DNA of 64,000 nucleotides from Sphagnum compactum (Eukaryota; Bryophyta; Sphagnopsida; Sphagnales): contig OZ234493.1 of the NCBI GenBank assembly GCA_965153455.1, positions 496,001 to 560,000 on the forward strand. The letters are read 5' to 3'. The translations under genes and the position numbers were made by a program. Shown piece by piece: positions 44,117 through 58,583 of the stretch; the first letter of the stretch is position 1, and the number at the start of each line of letters is the position of its first letter. Under the pieces are notes generated by a model. The model did no database searches and was not told the origin of the DNA. It worked only from the letters and a program-made list of their open reading frames with translations.

Positions 44117-46727
44117 CACATTTATAACACATAGATACCTTATCATAGGGTCAGTTTCAGTGTTTTATTTTCTGGCAAACTTTTGCCATTTTTCAACAAA
44201 TTAAGAAATTGGGAAATTTTTGGATTATTTTTTCTTTGTGTAATCTAGACCAATTTTTCTAATTTAAAAAACATCTCCAAAATTTTGATATCAAAAAAAT
44301 GGAAAAACATTAATGGTCAGTTTCCTCATTAAATAATCCTTTAAATAATGAAATGAAATTTTATGAAAAATATGAAGCTAAAGGTGTTGGAAACCATCAT
44401 AATTATTGCAGGCTAAAATCTGAATCATTTCACTTCTCATATCACAATATATTGTAGGGGGAAGTGAAATAATTATTATTATTTCAAATTTATAAAAGAT
44501 TAATATTTTCTTTGAAAAAAGTTAGTTATTCCTTTTGTCAATGTAGAAGTTGACCTAAGCCAATAAGTAGATGGTGCCATTGTGCATGGTGTGATGAGGG
44601 TTTATGATATTAGTACAAATGGCTATTGTACTAATATCATAGTGGGCGAGTAGTGCACAAGATGGAAACCCACCCTAAGTTATGTCGGGCGATACGTTAG
44701 GATCTATTTTGGGATGCAAATTAGCAAGGCTTTACTTTACTTAATCACGGTCCCAATGATTAATTATCAGTGATTAAATTATGCCACTTCACCCCACCTC
44801 CTTAAAAGGCTATAACATAGTTACCAATTAAGTACTTGTTCCGACAAGGTACATACATTAAGAGTCATTAGGGTTTTGGGTATAGCAATAGTAATTGCAC
44901 TTATGCCTGGTTAAGAGGGGAGTTAATTAGGTTGATTGTAAAGTATGATTACTTAACTCACCAGGTTGAGGTTAGCCATCTTTTGGCCCAAAAAAGTGAA
45001 TTTGCAAATTTCAACCCTTTTTAAAAAATAGAAGTCTTGTTTTTTTTCCCCACTGTTGGGATTTAGCCCATGTGGCCAGTTGTGTATTTGCTTTGGTACT
45101 GAAGTGGTTAATAGTCAGGGGTTGTTGGAGTTGTCATTGGCCCCAATAATAAATATCACCCACTATTAGTGTAGATAGGCCAGTGAGCCAACACTCAAGA
45201 ACCGAAAGGAGGTCGAATGCCACACACATTATTCCTCTGCTTCTGAAGCTTCAAGAACATTTGTAGCTCTCTCTACCTAGCACTTCCCATGCCACAACAA
45301 TTCCTCAACTTGCTAAAGGAATGCAAAAGGTATGAGGTGTTTGTTGTAAGTGGGTTTAGAGTTTGGTGATGGGTGAATTAAAGCAGATTAGGATTTTGAA
45401 CTTGAAATCTTTGATCGTTGCATTTTTGCCTTTGGAATACAAAGATGTTTTGTAAAGCTCTAGTTGTGCATCGATTAGGTTTTAAATCACTGAAATCAAA
45501 CTGAAAATGAGGAAGATATGGGGCTAGAACTAATGAAGGGGCCTAAAGCTATTTTTTCATTTTTTGAAACAAATTATCATTCATCCTCTTCATGTGTTTT
45601 GGGCATTACTCTTTTACTTTTGACACTAAAAAAAACATTTGTAGCCCTTTAGTTTGCACATCCAATGACACAAAAATTGTTCGATTTGGTCATGGAATGA
45701 TGAAAATATTTGAAAATGTTCAATACATATTAAGTACATGTTTGATGATGGGTGGTTCTACCTTACTTAAATTAGTGGGATGCCATTTCTAGCTCTTGTT
45801 ATAGTTTTAGAGGTGGAAATATATGGCTAATATGGAACTACAATTAGAGGGGTTTTTGCTCTAATGCGAGAACATTAAAAATCTTTCGATGAAATGTAAT
45901 TTTTAAGAATCAAAATTTGGTAACTAGTCGCAACACATGATGATTTTTTCTGGCCATCAACGAGAACCAAACTATAACAAAAACTAGCTACACATTATAA
46001 AATTCAAGCATATTCAACACAAGCATGCAAAATGCATAACACTCATATAATTGTGTGCAAATCAACCCCAAAAGTTGGCATTTCCAACTACAAAGTATTC
46101 AAATTTGAAAAAGCACATTCAAAATGAGAAGTAGACCTAAATAGTTGAAGGGCGATTGAACCTTTAAAATTAACCTTCCCAATTCAACTCACTTACAATT
46201 TGTCAAATTAGTCAAAAAAATAAAAAAAATTCAAAAACAACTCGATTGATTTCCATTATTTTATTTTGTTGAAATTGTCACTCCCAAATCCCTCCAACAC
46301 ATTATCTAAGGAGATCAAAATAGGGATCTTTGCACAACATAACAATCTATAGATAACCAAGATTGATCGTCAAGCATAAAATTTCATCACAACTAAAAGT
46401 AACGTATCATGCAACCCCCATTGCCATTTTAATCGCCTTCATACCTCATGGTGCATGAATTTTACCATTGTACACCTTAAATTATCAAGACCCAATGTTT
46501 CTTTTGTTGTTTTTTTTAATTGCCAAAAAATCATATAAGGGCATAAAAGATTCATATTTAACATGGGACAACCCATTATAACAAATGCAAAACAATTGCA
46601 AACTACTTTCCCTTCTTGGCCTTTTCAATCGTTATACCATTTGGTAACTACATAACAATAATTTGATGCTTGTGATTAGCAAGCTCAACATGATTCCATT
46701 ATGAGAAATCATGTCTGTTGAAACCAC
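44117..46727. other. gene-free stretch
   Basis: No gene recognised. AT-rich with no repeat that I could delimit. Confidence 0.5.
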
Positions 46728-48559
46728 ACTACCTTGCAACTAAAATTCAAAAAATAACTTATATATACCTATTGTGTAACTATTTTTTGGGTATTACAAC
46801 TAGTGTGCAACTATCCCCCTAGAAATACAGTGTATTAATAAATAAATTACCATGTCAAAAAATTAATGAATTACATTATAGTTACAAGTGAATTGAAAAT
46901 GGATCTTCTATATGCTAATTTATACACATCATACATACATATGTAGTCAACCATGTTTGATTTTTTTAAAAGTTCCATTGTAGTTGCATGTGGCAACTAT
47001 TTTAAAATTGTTGTAAATGTGCCACCAAAGCAACAACTATGTTAAAATTAGGTACAATGTACATACATGTGATCATGCCATGTGTTCACATTTCCACCAC
47101 CCATTATGGAATACATTTATAATTAGTTTTCAATTATGATTCCATTGATACAATTAATACATCCACTAATGTGCCACTACTAAAGTACTACTATTCAGCT
47201 ATGTTTGACTATAATACAACTACTTATAACTTAATAAAAATACATATTCGTTAGTTATTTATATCTTCATCATCTGTGTTTCATTTTGAGTGATTTAAAA
47301 TGTTATGAGAGTTTTATCTCAAGCTTTAAAAATCATTGTTGAAATGTAGAGGAAAATGAATAATGAAAAAATAACAAAAGAAATAAACTTTCCAACTTGC
47401 AAAACACATTTTTTTCCTTTTTTTCTCTTTTGACCCCTCCTACTTTCAAACCTCATAACTTTCTTATTTCTTATTCATTTTAAATGATTTAAAATATTAT
47501 AAGAGCGCCATTTGAAGTTTTATAAATCATCTTTGAACTTGAATAGCAACAAAGCAACATTCAAAGATTTTTTTAGGTGTTCAGCAATTAACCTTTGTAA
47601 CAAATAGTGGTTTTTTTTTTGAGTTTTTCATACCCTTTATTTTGGGGGGCCATAATTTTTCAACTTCATTCCATTTTTGATGATTTAATGCCTTAGAAGC
47701 AGCAATAAGAGGGGTTCAAGTTTTTTTGGACACTAAAAACAATGGAGCCCTCCGCTTGGATTTGGCTTGCTCTGTGCGTTTAAGTGTTATAGTTGCCATT
47801 CAATTGCAATTCAATTTGTAACTAAAGAACAACTAAAAGATTTAACCCATATGTTTTGTTGTGAAATCCCATGTTACAAAATATATAAAAAAGGTTTGTT
47901 CTCTCATTTTTTAATGTCATTTTGGGATGAGTTCAAAAAAGCTTAACCGAAAGGCAAAACATAATTTTTTAAAAAAAATTCATGGTTATTTTTTAGTTCA
48001 CTTAATCCTGTGCTTTCCTACCTACTTACCTACTTATGTAAGGTAATTCCTAAGTAAATACATAGGTATATAGGTCCTAAAACCTACCAACTTAGATGGC
48101 TACTAAAATATATACTTATATTTATTCATTCCAAAATATAATTAATATGCTATGTGGTAATTTTTTATTGTGCCGTGTGTCACAATTTCGGATCATCATT
48201 AACAATCATGATGAACAATGGAGATCAATATTTTGAAAAAAAATCATTTTTATGTCCAAATTTTTTCATAATGCCACATGTTAGATTTTAATAGATGCAC
48301 AATAATCAATGACATTAACATGACATCAAGGGTGCAATTATAATGGAGTTGCATAATAATTGAAAATGAATTATTTTGATTGAATTGTAATTGAGTTGCA
48401 ATGAGTTGTATCACGTATACATTGAGTTGTAACTGTGCAACTCATGCAACTTGTCCATTAACACTCACGACATATAATTACAATGAGTTGCAAATGTCCT
48501 TCGCAACTCAAAAATTGAGTTGTAAGGCTAATTACAAAACACCCTTTTTCCTCATAGTG
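46728..48559. mobile_element. CACTA-like element sharing sequence with 33037-35279
   Basis: The right end, read inward from 48559, is CACTATGAGGAAAAAGGG, then TGTTTTGTAATTA. This resembles the left end of the 33037 element (GGGTTTTGTAATTA). Sub-terminal GAGTTGCAA/GTTGTAACT motifs are dense at 48370-48540. The interior 47390-47760 is the inverted counterpart of 33930-34290, including an exact match over CATAACTTTCTTATTTCTTA and its flanks. The left end is uncertain: CACTACCTTGCAAC at 46728 is a candidate, but no matching 3-bp target duplication was found. Confidence 0.6.
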
Positions 48560-51500
48560 TTATTTGCATGCATACAACTTTTTATGTACTACTAATCCAT
48601 TTTTTTGCATCAATACCTAAATCCTTTTCAACTTTCCTATGTCATGCATGCTTGTAAAATGAATCTCATTCAAGAATAAATAGTTTTTTTTTTAACCTTC
48701 CACTTGGGTACAAATTTTTACACTTAATAATGTGCAAGCAACCAATTCAACCCATGGTAGCTTATATAGCCCAAGTTTATTGAAACATGTTACTCTTATC
48801 ATAGTTTTTTTTTCTTAAACAATGGGTTGGGTGGGGTGATCAAATTTACTTCAAGTTGTGGGAGTTCATTTAACCACACAAAATTTAAATCAACCTTAAG
48901 ATTTGAAGATTAAAACTACAAGATCATTGAAAAGGTGTAGAATGAAATGAAAATGTAATACTTGGATGAAGCAAGACAAGAAGCTCAAGGATAGTAAAGT
49001 TTCTATTAAAATGAAAAAATTAACTTATAAGATGGTGGGAGTTGGGGTGCCATAGAAAATGTGGGGGAAAAAAAAAAATCAAATTTAACTTGAACCCTTA
49101 CCTTCCTCCCAAGGCTCACGTGACAAGCATATAATATGAAGAAGCTAGATACAAATGTTAAGATGACCAATGGATTGGCTTCATAAATGTGCATTGCAAA
49201 TTAGATGAAAACACACATAAAATCTTCACAACCAAGGGATGTAAAAAATAGTAACCACCTTAACTTTGAAGGTTAAAACATGTTGCTTCACATCACAAGC
49301 TTTCAAATTCCTCAAAAATCTTTTGGAATCCTCCCAAATCCCCTTGAAATATGACCAAAACCCTTCAAAATTCACATTTTTGCACATCACACAATTAATT
49401 ACATGTAGTCAATCAATATTAATCAAAACACAACAAAAGCAATGACAAATATGGTATTCTATAGTGTCATTCATGTTTTAGCCCTCCTACTTTCAAGCAA
49501 CTAACATAGTAGTGATGGAAAACACTATACCAACAATCGACAAACACATGTAGCAAAATCAACAACAAATTAGACACAAAGGCAAAGGGTTTAGGGTTTA
49601 CTTGATGGATGAGCACAAGAACAAAACATAAATGAAAGCATAATGAGGACCTATACTTTTGCATTTTCATTTCAAGCTTGAGCAATGGGAAGTTGTGCAC
49701 ATTTTGAATCTCAATAATATGACCATTGACCACCAAGTTCCAACATTCAATTTCACCCACCAAACCCACAATGGTCCAAAGAACATTCTCAATGCATTTT
49801 GTGTACTTCCACTAACACATATTTCAACAAATTAAATGCATGGAGATTTTTATGAACATAGATAGAGACTTGGTGAGTAAGAAGGGATTTTTTTTTTCAA
49901 ACAATAGTTCTATAAAAGGAAGAGCATAAAGTGAGTGACCTAAAGACGAGAACATGAGAATGATGGTGGTGTAGTTGTTTTTGTGAAAAGGCAACCTCGT
50001 TGGCTATGATGTGGCCATTCAACAATTTTTAACCACCCAAATCTAGCCATGTGGTAACACTCCGTCTATATATAAGCTAGATTGATCTAGGTGGCAATGA
50101 AAACTATGTGCAATGAAACAAAGTAGCAACCTCACATCCTAGGCAACGGTTTTCAACCCAAAAAACCCTAAATTTTTCCTTAATTTTCTTTTATATAAGC
50201 AATTTAAAATCAAGCCAATTTTAGCTTTTTCACCATGCCTGAATCCAATTCCAAGTTTGGTTCTAAAACTTATGGTTGACAAGTGTAGATGGGACAAGCC
50301 TCATCACAAGACCCATTCTAATCAAGCCCTAAGTCCTAAAACTTGGACCTAAACCCAACTTGAGAAATGCCATAATCATTTAAACCCAACCTTAAAGTTG
50401 GCCCAAAGGTCTTAAGCAATGTTGTGTGAGTATTTGATTTTGAAATAATGATCAATTCTAGTTCTTTAAAATGTTCAAAATCAAAGACCTATTAGTTCCA
50501 GTTTCTTGAAATAAAATCAATAGAAAAATGATGGTTTTAATTATTTCAAAAAAGTAAAAGGACCATTGGTTTTCATAAAAGAATCAACAAATAGTCAATG
50601 GTTCGAAAGGCATTTTTTTTGAATTAAAAAAAAAAAAACGAAACCTAAGGTTTTATGCCAAATTTGGGTTTTTTTAATTTTCCACCCCCACTAGGTAAGT
50701 GAATATATATATGGGTTGATGATTAGTGAATACAAATAACAATTGCACAACATTAGTCTTACGGCCCATTTTATAATGTCCAAGCTTTAAAGCCTTTATA
50801 AGAAGGGTGACAACTCCACTTGAAACCTTTTTCATTTTTTTTGATTTAATCACTTTGCCAAAACATGGTTTTGTGACTAAACATTTTTGTGATTATTTCT
50901 CAAACCTAATCATGTAATTGTATTAGACATGCAACCATGTCATTTCTTTGACTAATGTCATAATTACAACTACATGACTAGTCCCATGATTAGTAATCAT
51001 GAAGTAATTGCTTTCCTAAGAACTTTGTTCTAAATAGCTTAATAGTAACCTACAAATAATATAGTAATAGCTTTAATGTAACTATTTTCCCCCTAGGCTA
51101 TTATACCTTAAGCCTATTTTAGGTTATTTTACCCTAGGCTTTTCAATGTTGATATTCAAAGTTGTTATATTTTAGTGTATTTTAACCTTACTCTACCTCA
51201 TGCTATTATAGGTTATTCTATCTTATGTTATCAATAGCTTAAAATAATCTATAATAGCTTAGGGTAGAATTTAAAGAGGTTTATAAATAGTTTGGAATAG
51301 CCTATTGTAATTTATTTTAAGTTAGTGTAGCCTTAACCGAAGTTATGTTGCCTTGCATACTCTAGGTCGCCACAAGGGTACCAATCACTAGCTAGAACAC
51401 CCAATAACATTCACAAAATAATGTAAATATGATGGCTAAATATGCATTTTGAATTTTTTCTTCATGACTGAAGTTGTTTTTAGCATAGTCACTTCCGATT

Positions 51501-52160
51501 GATTGTAGTGATTATGGTAGAAATGATGAATTTGAATTGAATAGTCATGTAGTCACATGCAATTGTATTTGCATAAAACAATTATGTTTTCCTATTCATA
51601 AATCCTAGCTTTAAGTGTAGTGAATTATAAACCTCTTTCAATTAGCTCATCAAAAACTTGACATGCTTCAAATAAGATTGTTTGATTTATTCTCCAAGTT
51701 TGTATAATTATATAAGTTAAAGCAATGGACAAGTGGACAAAGCATTTTTGATAAAAATTCTTTCCTTCCCTATGCCCTTTTTACATAGAAATCCACGCCT
51801 TTTTTTGGGTTGTATATGAAAACATGTTAATGACCAGACATTTAGTGTATCAAAAACCTTAAAATTTTCTAATGTTGATCTTTTGCCTTTGGGGTTCAAA
51901 GAAGTTATGTAAAGTTTTTCTTAGCACACAAATAATGTTTTGATTGCTCAAAATGGATAAGAAATGAGGATGTACAAAAGTAATGTGATATAAAAATAAA
52001 GGGGGTGTCAATTTTTGGTGATGGGCATGTCCAAACACTTTGTGATTTGGATTTAGTCGTCTTCTTCACAAGTTTTTTTCAGTTTGCAATATAAGTAGCC
52101 TCTCCCCTTTTGTTCGATTCTTTTGTTTCTTGATTCAAAAAATTAGTGAAATTATTGATA
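48560..52160. other. gene-free stretch
   Basis: No gene recognised in about 3.6 kb. 51040-51330 has TAGGTTATTTTACCCTAGGC-type short repeats, similar in style to the arrays at 13.7 and 32.5 kb but much more diverged. Confidence 0.5.
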
Positions 52161-52164
52161 ACGC

Positions 52165-52860
52165 ACATACACCGAACCCGTCTAGCAGGGGTGAGAGGTT
52201 GGGCGGAGAGCCAAGTACTTTGGTGCAATGTGCACAACGTATGAGTGGGAGTTCAGATGGCTCAGCTGGCCTCGCTACAACTAGTGCAGCCGGTTGGTGC
52301 TAGATCTACGACAGGAGGCCTGATCAACCAGGAGGCTGGGGCCCCACGTCTTCTAGGTTTTCCCCACACAATATTGAGTGTAAAAAGGGTGAAAGATAAT
52401 ATGCGGCTGGCTTACATTGAAAATCTCTTTACCAACTGTGAGATCAAGACCAGCGTGTAGACAAGATACTTGCGTTTCAAGGGTATGTTGTACGAGAGCG
52501 AAAACTACTTGTGTGACATTAGCTGCGTTCAGCTACGGAAAGCTTTGGCCCGGTTTCGATGTGGTAACACGCAGCTTGAGGTAGTGTTAGGTGCATGGAA
52601 GGGCGTGCCATACGCAGAGAAGCTTTGTCGAGGCTACGATTTGGGGAAGGTTGAGGATGAAGAGCACTTGCTTCTTGTTTGTCCAAATATGCATAAAATT
52701 AGGGAACACTTTTGTTCGACCCTGCCCTTCACCCGCACTAGCACTCTTTGTGAGCTCATGCAAACTACGAACACGGTCGCCTTGGCTAAGTTTGTGGCAT
52801 GCTGCCAGTACCAGAGGACAATCTGTCCACCATGATCTACCTTTCTCTAATGGACTCTCT
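52165..52860 (+). pseudogene. non-LTR retroelement C-terminal fragment, GC-rich island
   Basis: A sharply GC-richer block in AT-rich DNA. The best frame (52470-52835) reads LRKALARFRCGNTQLEVVLG, then a Cys/His-poor version of the zinc-binding module with VEDEEHLLLVCPN, ending in CCQYQRTICPP. RxALxRFRxGN followed by EDEEHxLxxCP is typical of the region after reverse transcriptase in non-LTR elements. Upstream (52245-52460) is separated by a stop and adds AYIENLFTNC. The reverse transcriptase is absent; it is a truncated insertion, possibly of the family at 37.4-38.1 kb. Confidence 0.7.
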
Positions 52861-55800
52861 GGTCCCAAATGGACGTAAAATTGTAAACAATAAATAGATA
52901 GACTACAATTTCAATGTTTTTTTCAAAAATTCAAAAACCTAAAATCAACCTTGAACCATACTTTGGAAACATCCCAAAGTAAGGTTTAGAATTGGCCCCA
53001 TTTTGCAGATCATTAGGTTTCATAAAGCCTAAAGCCAATGACTTGAAATTAATAGATTACAAAATTGGATTCAACCCCATTATTGATGGGTTTTCACTTT
53101 TTAGAATTTTTTTGAAACTTGGAATTGAAAGGTCTTTAATTTTACAAGAAGATTCTAAATCTAAAACTGACTATTTTTTTTAAAAACAAAAATTGGCCAA
53201 CACCAATAACTACATAAATTTTAAGTGGACAATTGTATTATATGCAATTATGTAGAAAATATAAATGATTAGTGATTACTATGTAAAGTTAATAAACAAG
53301 TAAGGCACCTAATGATTATTAGGTGGGTATTTGCATGCATATGGTTAGTAGTTAATAGATAATTAAAGACCTTGGGTTAGATATGGGATAGGAGTAAAAT
53401 GAGAAAATGTTCCTTTCACACATGGTCCATCTATTGTGGTGTGCTAATGGGTGTTGGTTCAATGTGATTATTATTTTCAAATCCTATTATTTTCTTTGTT
53501 GTATTGAGTTTAAATGGAAACAAAAGTTAGAAACACCTTGTGCATGGTACACCAAAATTTCTATGGAGTAATGCCCAAGGACTAGGGCATTACAAATCAT
53601 AAAAACCAAACAAGCTTTTTCAAAATAAGGATTTTTTTTTTCAAAACAAGGAAAAGTTTGTAGGATGAACAATTGTTATTTAAATGGCTTGGGCTCCCAA
53701 CTTCTAGATGAAAAAGCTAATTATAGATGGTGAGGGGCATATAATGATTCAAATTTGTTTTGTGAAAAAAAAATGAAGTTAATTTTTTAAATTGTGTACC
53801 CTAAATTTCTTTTGGCCCTTCATAGGTCCTTTTTTTTGTCACCAAATGGCAAAGTTTTGCCATAGAAACATTTCAAATGCCATATTGTTGGCCACGCAAT
53901 GTTTTTTTTGGGCAAAATTTATTTCCAATCTTCTTCTTAAAGGTGTTTGGTCATTTTCAAGCACAATTTGGTCTTCATTAATCTTCTTCACATATCATAT
54001 CTTTAGTTTAAGCTCAAATAAGTTTTGTGTGGTTGGGTCTTGTTTTGTTGGAAGTACCATAAAATATTTTTAATGCATGTCCAATGTAAAATATAATATA
54101 TATAGAAATTCCAAATATATTGATATTAATTATGTGAATTTAGACAACTGAAATTGGGAATATGACAAACTCAATATATGATTCAAACATTATGCAAAAA
54201 ATAGGTTTGATATTATTATTATTTACTTGGTATTTAACTAGTGTTTAAATTTCTCAAAATATCATCAATTCTTTTTAAATACCCCAATTTTAGGTGTAAA
54301 TTTCATGAGTTAAATACTAAACTTCTTATATAATCGTCCATTTTTGGTCCATTTTAGACAACCAAAACTTGGTCAAAACTTTTATTAAACGTTAATGCAC
54401 ACTTTTGTTTCCAATATTGGCTTGTTTATTGTGTGTTGTTTCTAAATGGTGATGGCACCCCTAAGACTCCCACCGAGCTTCCAATTTCCACTTTTAATTT
54501 TTTGTCTCTTTTGTAGTGCCCAATCTAGTGCTACAAACACACCAACTTCATCATCTACTAATTCATCACCTAAGAATATGTTCTTCCTAAAATTATGCTT
54601 GTATTTTCTCTTTTACATTTGAAAATTTTGAGGAGAGTATTATTGTTTTTGAGCCCCCCACCCAAACCCCAAGTTACATTTGTAGATCTTGTAGAAGTTG
54701 GTCCTAGTGAACCAAAGAGGGGGTAGGGAAAAAAAGAATGATAATAGAAGTTGAATAAGGTTTACCATGAATGTTGGGATGCAAGATTTTGATGGTTTGA
54801 GCTTGTTTTGTTGGGAGTATGGGAATATGTGCATGGTTAGATGCAAGGTTTCTTGTGAAGTCAAAGGGAGGGACAAACTGTCTGTGCCTAAACTTGATTC
54901 CTTGATTAAACATTTAGGGATGAAAAAATGCATTTTTGTTATTAGACTTGGATTGGTTGTTGGGTAGTATTTTCTTTGACCTACTATATGCAGATATGAA
55001 AATGAAAAGTTGGTTGTAGCTAAAGACATAGTAGCTAAACAACTTGTGAATGGTGGCAATAAGGAGAGGAAAAATAAGTACATGTAGTTTGTGGCAATAT
55101 GGCATCTTCTCCAACAAGATCCTATGACAAATTTTGAAATGTTTAAGGGGTTTTTCTAGTTTCTAAAGGTGGAAATTTTCCCTCTCAAAAATTGGTTAGA
55201 TTCCACAAACTAGATGATGGTAGAGGCCATGCATAATGTTGTTTTGCAACCCATCAAAATTGTAATGTAGACTTCATAATTTATATCATTGAGTTGTGAT
55301 GAAATCATTACCATTGACAAACAAAGTTGGTTGATTATGCGTGATGTTTATGTGATAGAAGAATGAAAGAAGGTCCCCATTTTGTTAGGGTTGCAATGGG
55401 TAATAAGTGGGGTCATTTTTGACAATTAATGTTGTTAACATTCAAATTATATGTGCATTGTTGGGGGCTTCTAGTATGACAAATGAGGAAAAGGTGTTGT
55501 TAGATCTTGATTTTACAAGAAACAAAAATGGTGGGAATAGGGTCAATTTGTGAATTCTCAAATGTTGGTATTTTCCATGGTACTTCAATTGATAATGAGG
55601 TCATTATCTAGTAGCTCTTAAGGAGGTTTTAGATGGAACCATTTGTTTATTTGTGGTAAATGAAGTAGATTATCGACACCATGAGTGTTTTTAGAATGTA
55701 TTAGGTACCCCGACAGTATGAGACTTTGAGTATGTATTACTATTGGGCACAATGTCAAGTGATGCTAGTAGTGGTAAATTTGTTTGATGAGGTCAAATTC

Positions 55801-55980
55801 ATAATATACTTTGTTATTGTGTGCTTTGCAAGTTGGAACTAAACTTTTAGTTAATTATGTTATCATTAAACATCCATTAGCTCCATCGTACTTCAAAATG
55901 CAGTACTCATCTTGCAACCAAGATACATGTATTTTTCAACTTATATATAGTTGTTTTTACCTTCAACTTATCTAGTTGAA
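52861..55980. other. gene-free stretch with a MULE remnant
   Basis: No gene recognised. Around 53425-53475, GTGGTGTGCTAATGGGTGTT and GGTTCAATGTG match the right terminus of the Mutator-type MITE at 43742-44107. The open frames at 54640-55117 overlap on both strands and look random. Confidence 0.45.
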
Positions 55981-55984
55981 ATTA

Positions 55985-58583
55985 CATCTCAACATGGAAC
56001 ACAAAGATGGCATTCCTCCCTTCCCATTATGGAAGATATGTCATGAAGTCCATTGAAACACTCTCAAATGGCCCTAAGGGGATTGGGAGGGGCTTATACA
56101 ACCTAAACTTCTTTTTGTGTATTAACTTGGTGCTTTGGCACTTCACACATGTGCGGACATAATGTTTTACGTCTTCTTTCATTTTAGGCCAATAGATTGT
56201 CTTACTTAACAACTATCTTGTTGTTTTCTCTCCATGGTGTCCTACCATGGGTGCATCATGCACAAGGTGATTTATTGAGGCCAATGTATCTGTGTTCCAT
56301 TAAGTCATTTATTTGAACTATGAGGTCTTGTGACTTTTTTTTATTAAGCCAGTAGGGTGACTTAGAAAGTGGTGTTGATTTAGGCACCACCTCAATTTTA
56401 TGGTTCATATTACAAGAAAGAAATAGATGTTTAGGGAGCTCATCTGTTAAAAATGTCCAAAAATTTATTAATTATGTTGGAAATACAAATAGGCCAAAAC
56501 TTAACACCTTTGGCTTTAGACTTGGCACTAGATTCATCCGCATGCATAAGAATTTAAAATGTCTCTTATAATTCTTGCAAGGAGACCAAATGAATACCTA
56601 CCTTAACTAAATTAACATGGTATTCAATTTTTAAATTGATAGACCTATTTACTAGTTTAGTAATAACTATTAACTTAGGGCCTCTTTTCAAAATATCTAC
56701 ATGGTAAGCATCTAAAAAAGGGTTCCCTAAGATGGTCACAATGCCATCCAAAGCATAGATTGTGAAGTTCTTTGTAAACTTTGCGTTGCCACATTCCAAA
56801 ACAACCCCAAACACCACTTTGTTTGTCGGTGTTGCGATTTTTTGTGCTAATTGGACCTTAATGGGTTTGGCCACCTTTGTAGCCACCCACCCGAATCACG
56901 TTATTACACTTGAGCTCACAAATGAGTGTGTGGCCCCTAAATCTAAAAGACACAATAACCCATTAATTCTTACTTCAAATTTAAGTAAAGCCCAACTTGG
57001 CCACATTCGCCCTTGCAGTAAACTCCCCTTGTGCCCAATCTTGCTTTACCTTTTTGCAATCCTTGGCAAAGTGACCTAACTCCTTGTAGTTGAAGCATTA
57101 GACTATGGCAACATCTCGCAGCTTTTTTTCCGTTGAGGTCTTTTTGTCCTTAGGTGGGTTCTTATCCCACTTCCTTTTTTGGCCCTTCCTTGGGCCACTT
57201 GCAATCTGCGCTATGCTCTTAATATTCATTCTCATTGTGAGTTGCAAGACTTGCGACGTACTCGCCTTTTGTGCATGGAGTCATCTTCCATGCACTTCGT
57301 AACCTTCATCATTTCTTGACAAGTTGTGGGAATTTCATTTTTTTGCTGACATTATGAACCCAAGGCTGCAAGCCATGAAAGAAAACCACCTTTTGTGCAT
57401 ATTCCTCTTTCATTGAAATGAAGCTTAGTAGAGACGCAAAGGTTTGGACATAGCTCCCCACTGTTTCGATTCAACATATTAGCACAAGCTTAGTAGTTCT
57501 TGCCCATCCTTTAAAATCTACTTGTGGGGGGTGAATTTTTCGTTCGGTTTGGCCATGAACGCGCTTCAAGGTAAAGTCCCCATTAAGTGTGGTTTAGCAT
57601 CCTTTTGTGTCATCCACCATTTTAAGGCATGGTCTTTCAAAAGAAACTACACCAACCTTAGCCAATCAACATCCGTGTTCATTCCTTGGGATTCAAAATA
57701 GGCCTCCACTTAGAGGGCCCACTGTCTTACCCTTTTTGGCTTAATGTCCTTTCCCATGAAAGGATCCAACATTTGGGTCTTCACGGCCTTTGCAGCTTTT
57801 TCGCTTGACCCAGCCCCCTTCTCCTTTTGAGCCTCTCACAGCTCCAAGGTGAATTGCACGTTGGTCTTTCTTTCACTAAACACCAAGGTTTGCAACACCT
57901 TTATGGCCTTAGCCATGGCATGCATGGAAACTGGGAAGGAACCTTTTTGTTTTGAAGGACCCTAATCTTGGCCCATTCTAATTCGAGCTCCACTCAAGCC
58001 ACCTTCTCTACGATTTGGAGGATCTCCTTGACCTCAAGTGGAGCCTTGCTTCTTGGGCTTCTTTTGCCACTTGGGCCTCTTTAGCCTCCTTGGCCTTTTT
58101 CACCTCCTCAACACGTTTCCCAACTTGTTGTTCAAGATCAGCTTTTCTAGAATATTAACACGTTCCAAGTCCTCTTTTCCTTCATCATTCAAATCCAAAG
58201 AATTGGAAAAAGATTAAACTTGCTCCACCACATGGAGGTTGTCTTTGGAGGCTTCCCCCTTGGAAGACTACTTTTAAGTTGATGCCCTTCCATTCGTACT
58301 TCTCGATTTGAGGGGCCCATAGGTCTTTTCCTTCTCACCTTTAAGTGTCTTGGGAAGCTTTTTGACGAAATCTAGATCGATCGCATCCAACTTAATTGCT
58401 TACTTGGCCTCGTAGGTCTTTTTTGTAGTAGCCTTTTTTGCCTTGACCACTACCATTTCCACCTTGGTCCGGCATGAGTGTTTTACAACAAGGGACACAA
58501 CAATTGTTTCTTTTTCGATCTTATTGCTCACCAAATCAAGGTATAATTGGTTCACTCAAAAAGGTATATCGGGAAAGGGGTGT
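55985..58583 (-). pseudogene. Ty3/gypsy element: gag, protease, RT start, integrase start
   Basis: Order on the minus strand: gag with many stops (58560-57100; motif HALKWWMTQ); a zinc knuckle at 57097-57056 (C-X2-Y-X4-H-X4-C, so the second Cys is Tyr); a retropepsin-like region (56886-56566; GIVTILGNPFLDAY, with the usual acidic catalytic motif not evident); then the RT N-terminus with MNHKIEV and VQINDLMEHRYIGLNKSP. At once after this comes the integrase zinc-binding and linker part (56212-56027; YWPKMKEDVKHYVRTCVKCQ, then PFESVSMDFMTYLP). The RT core and RNase H are therefore deleted, and integrase ends soon after its core begins. Not functional. Confidence 0.85.
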
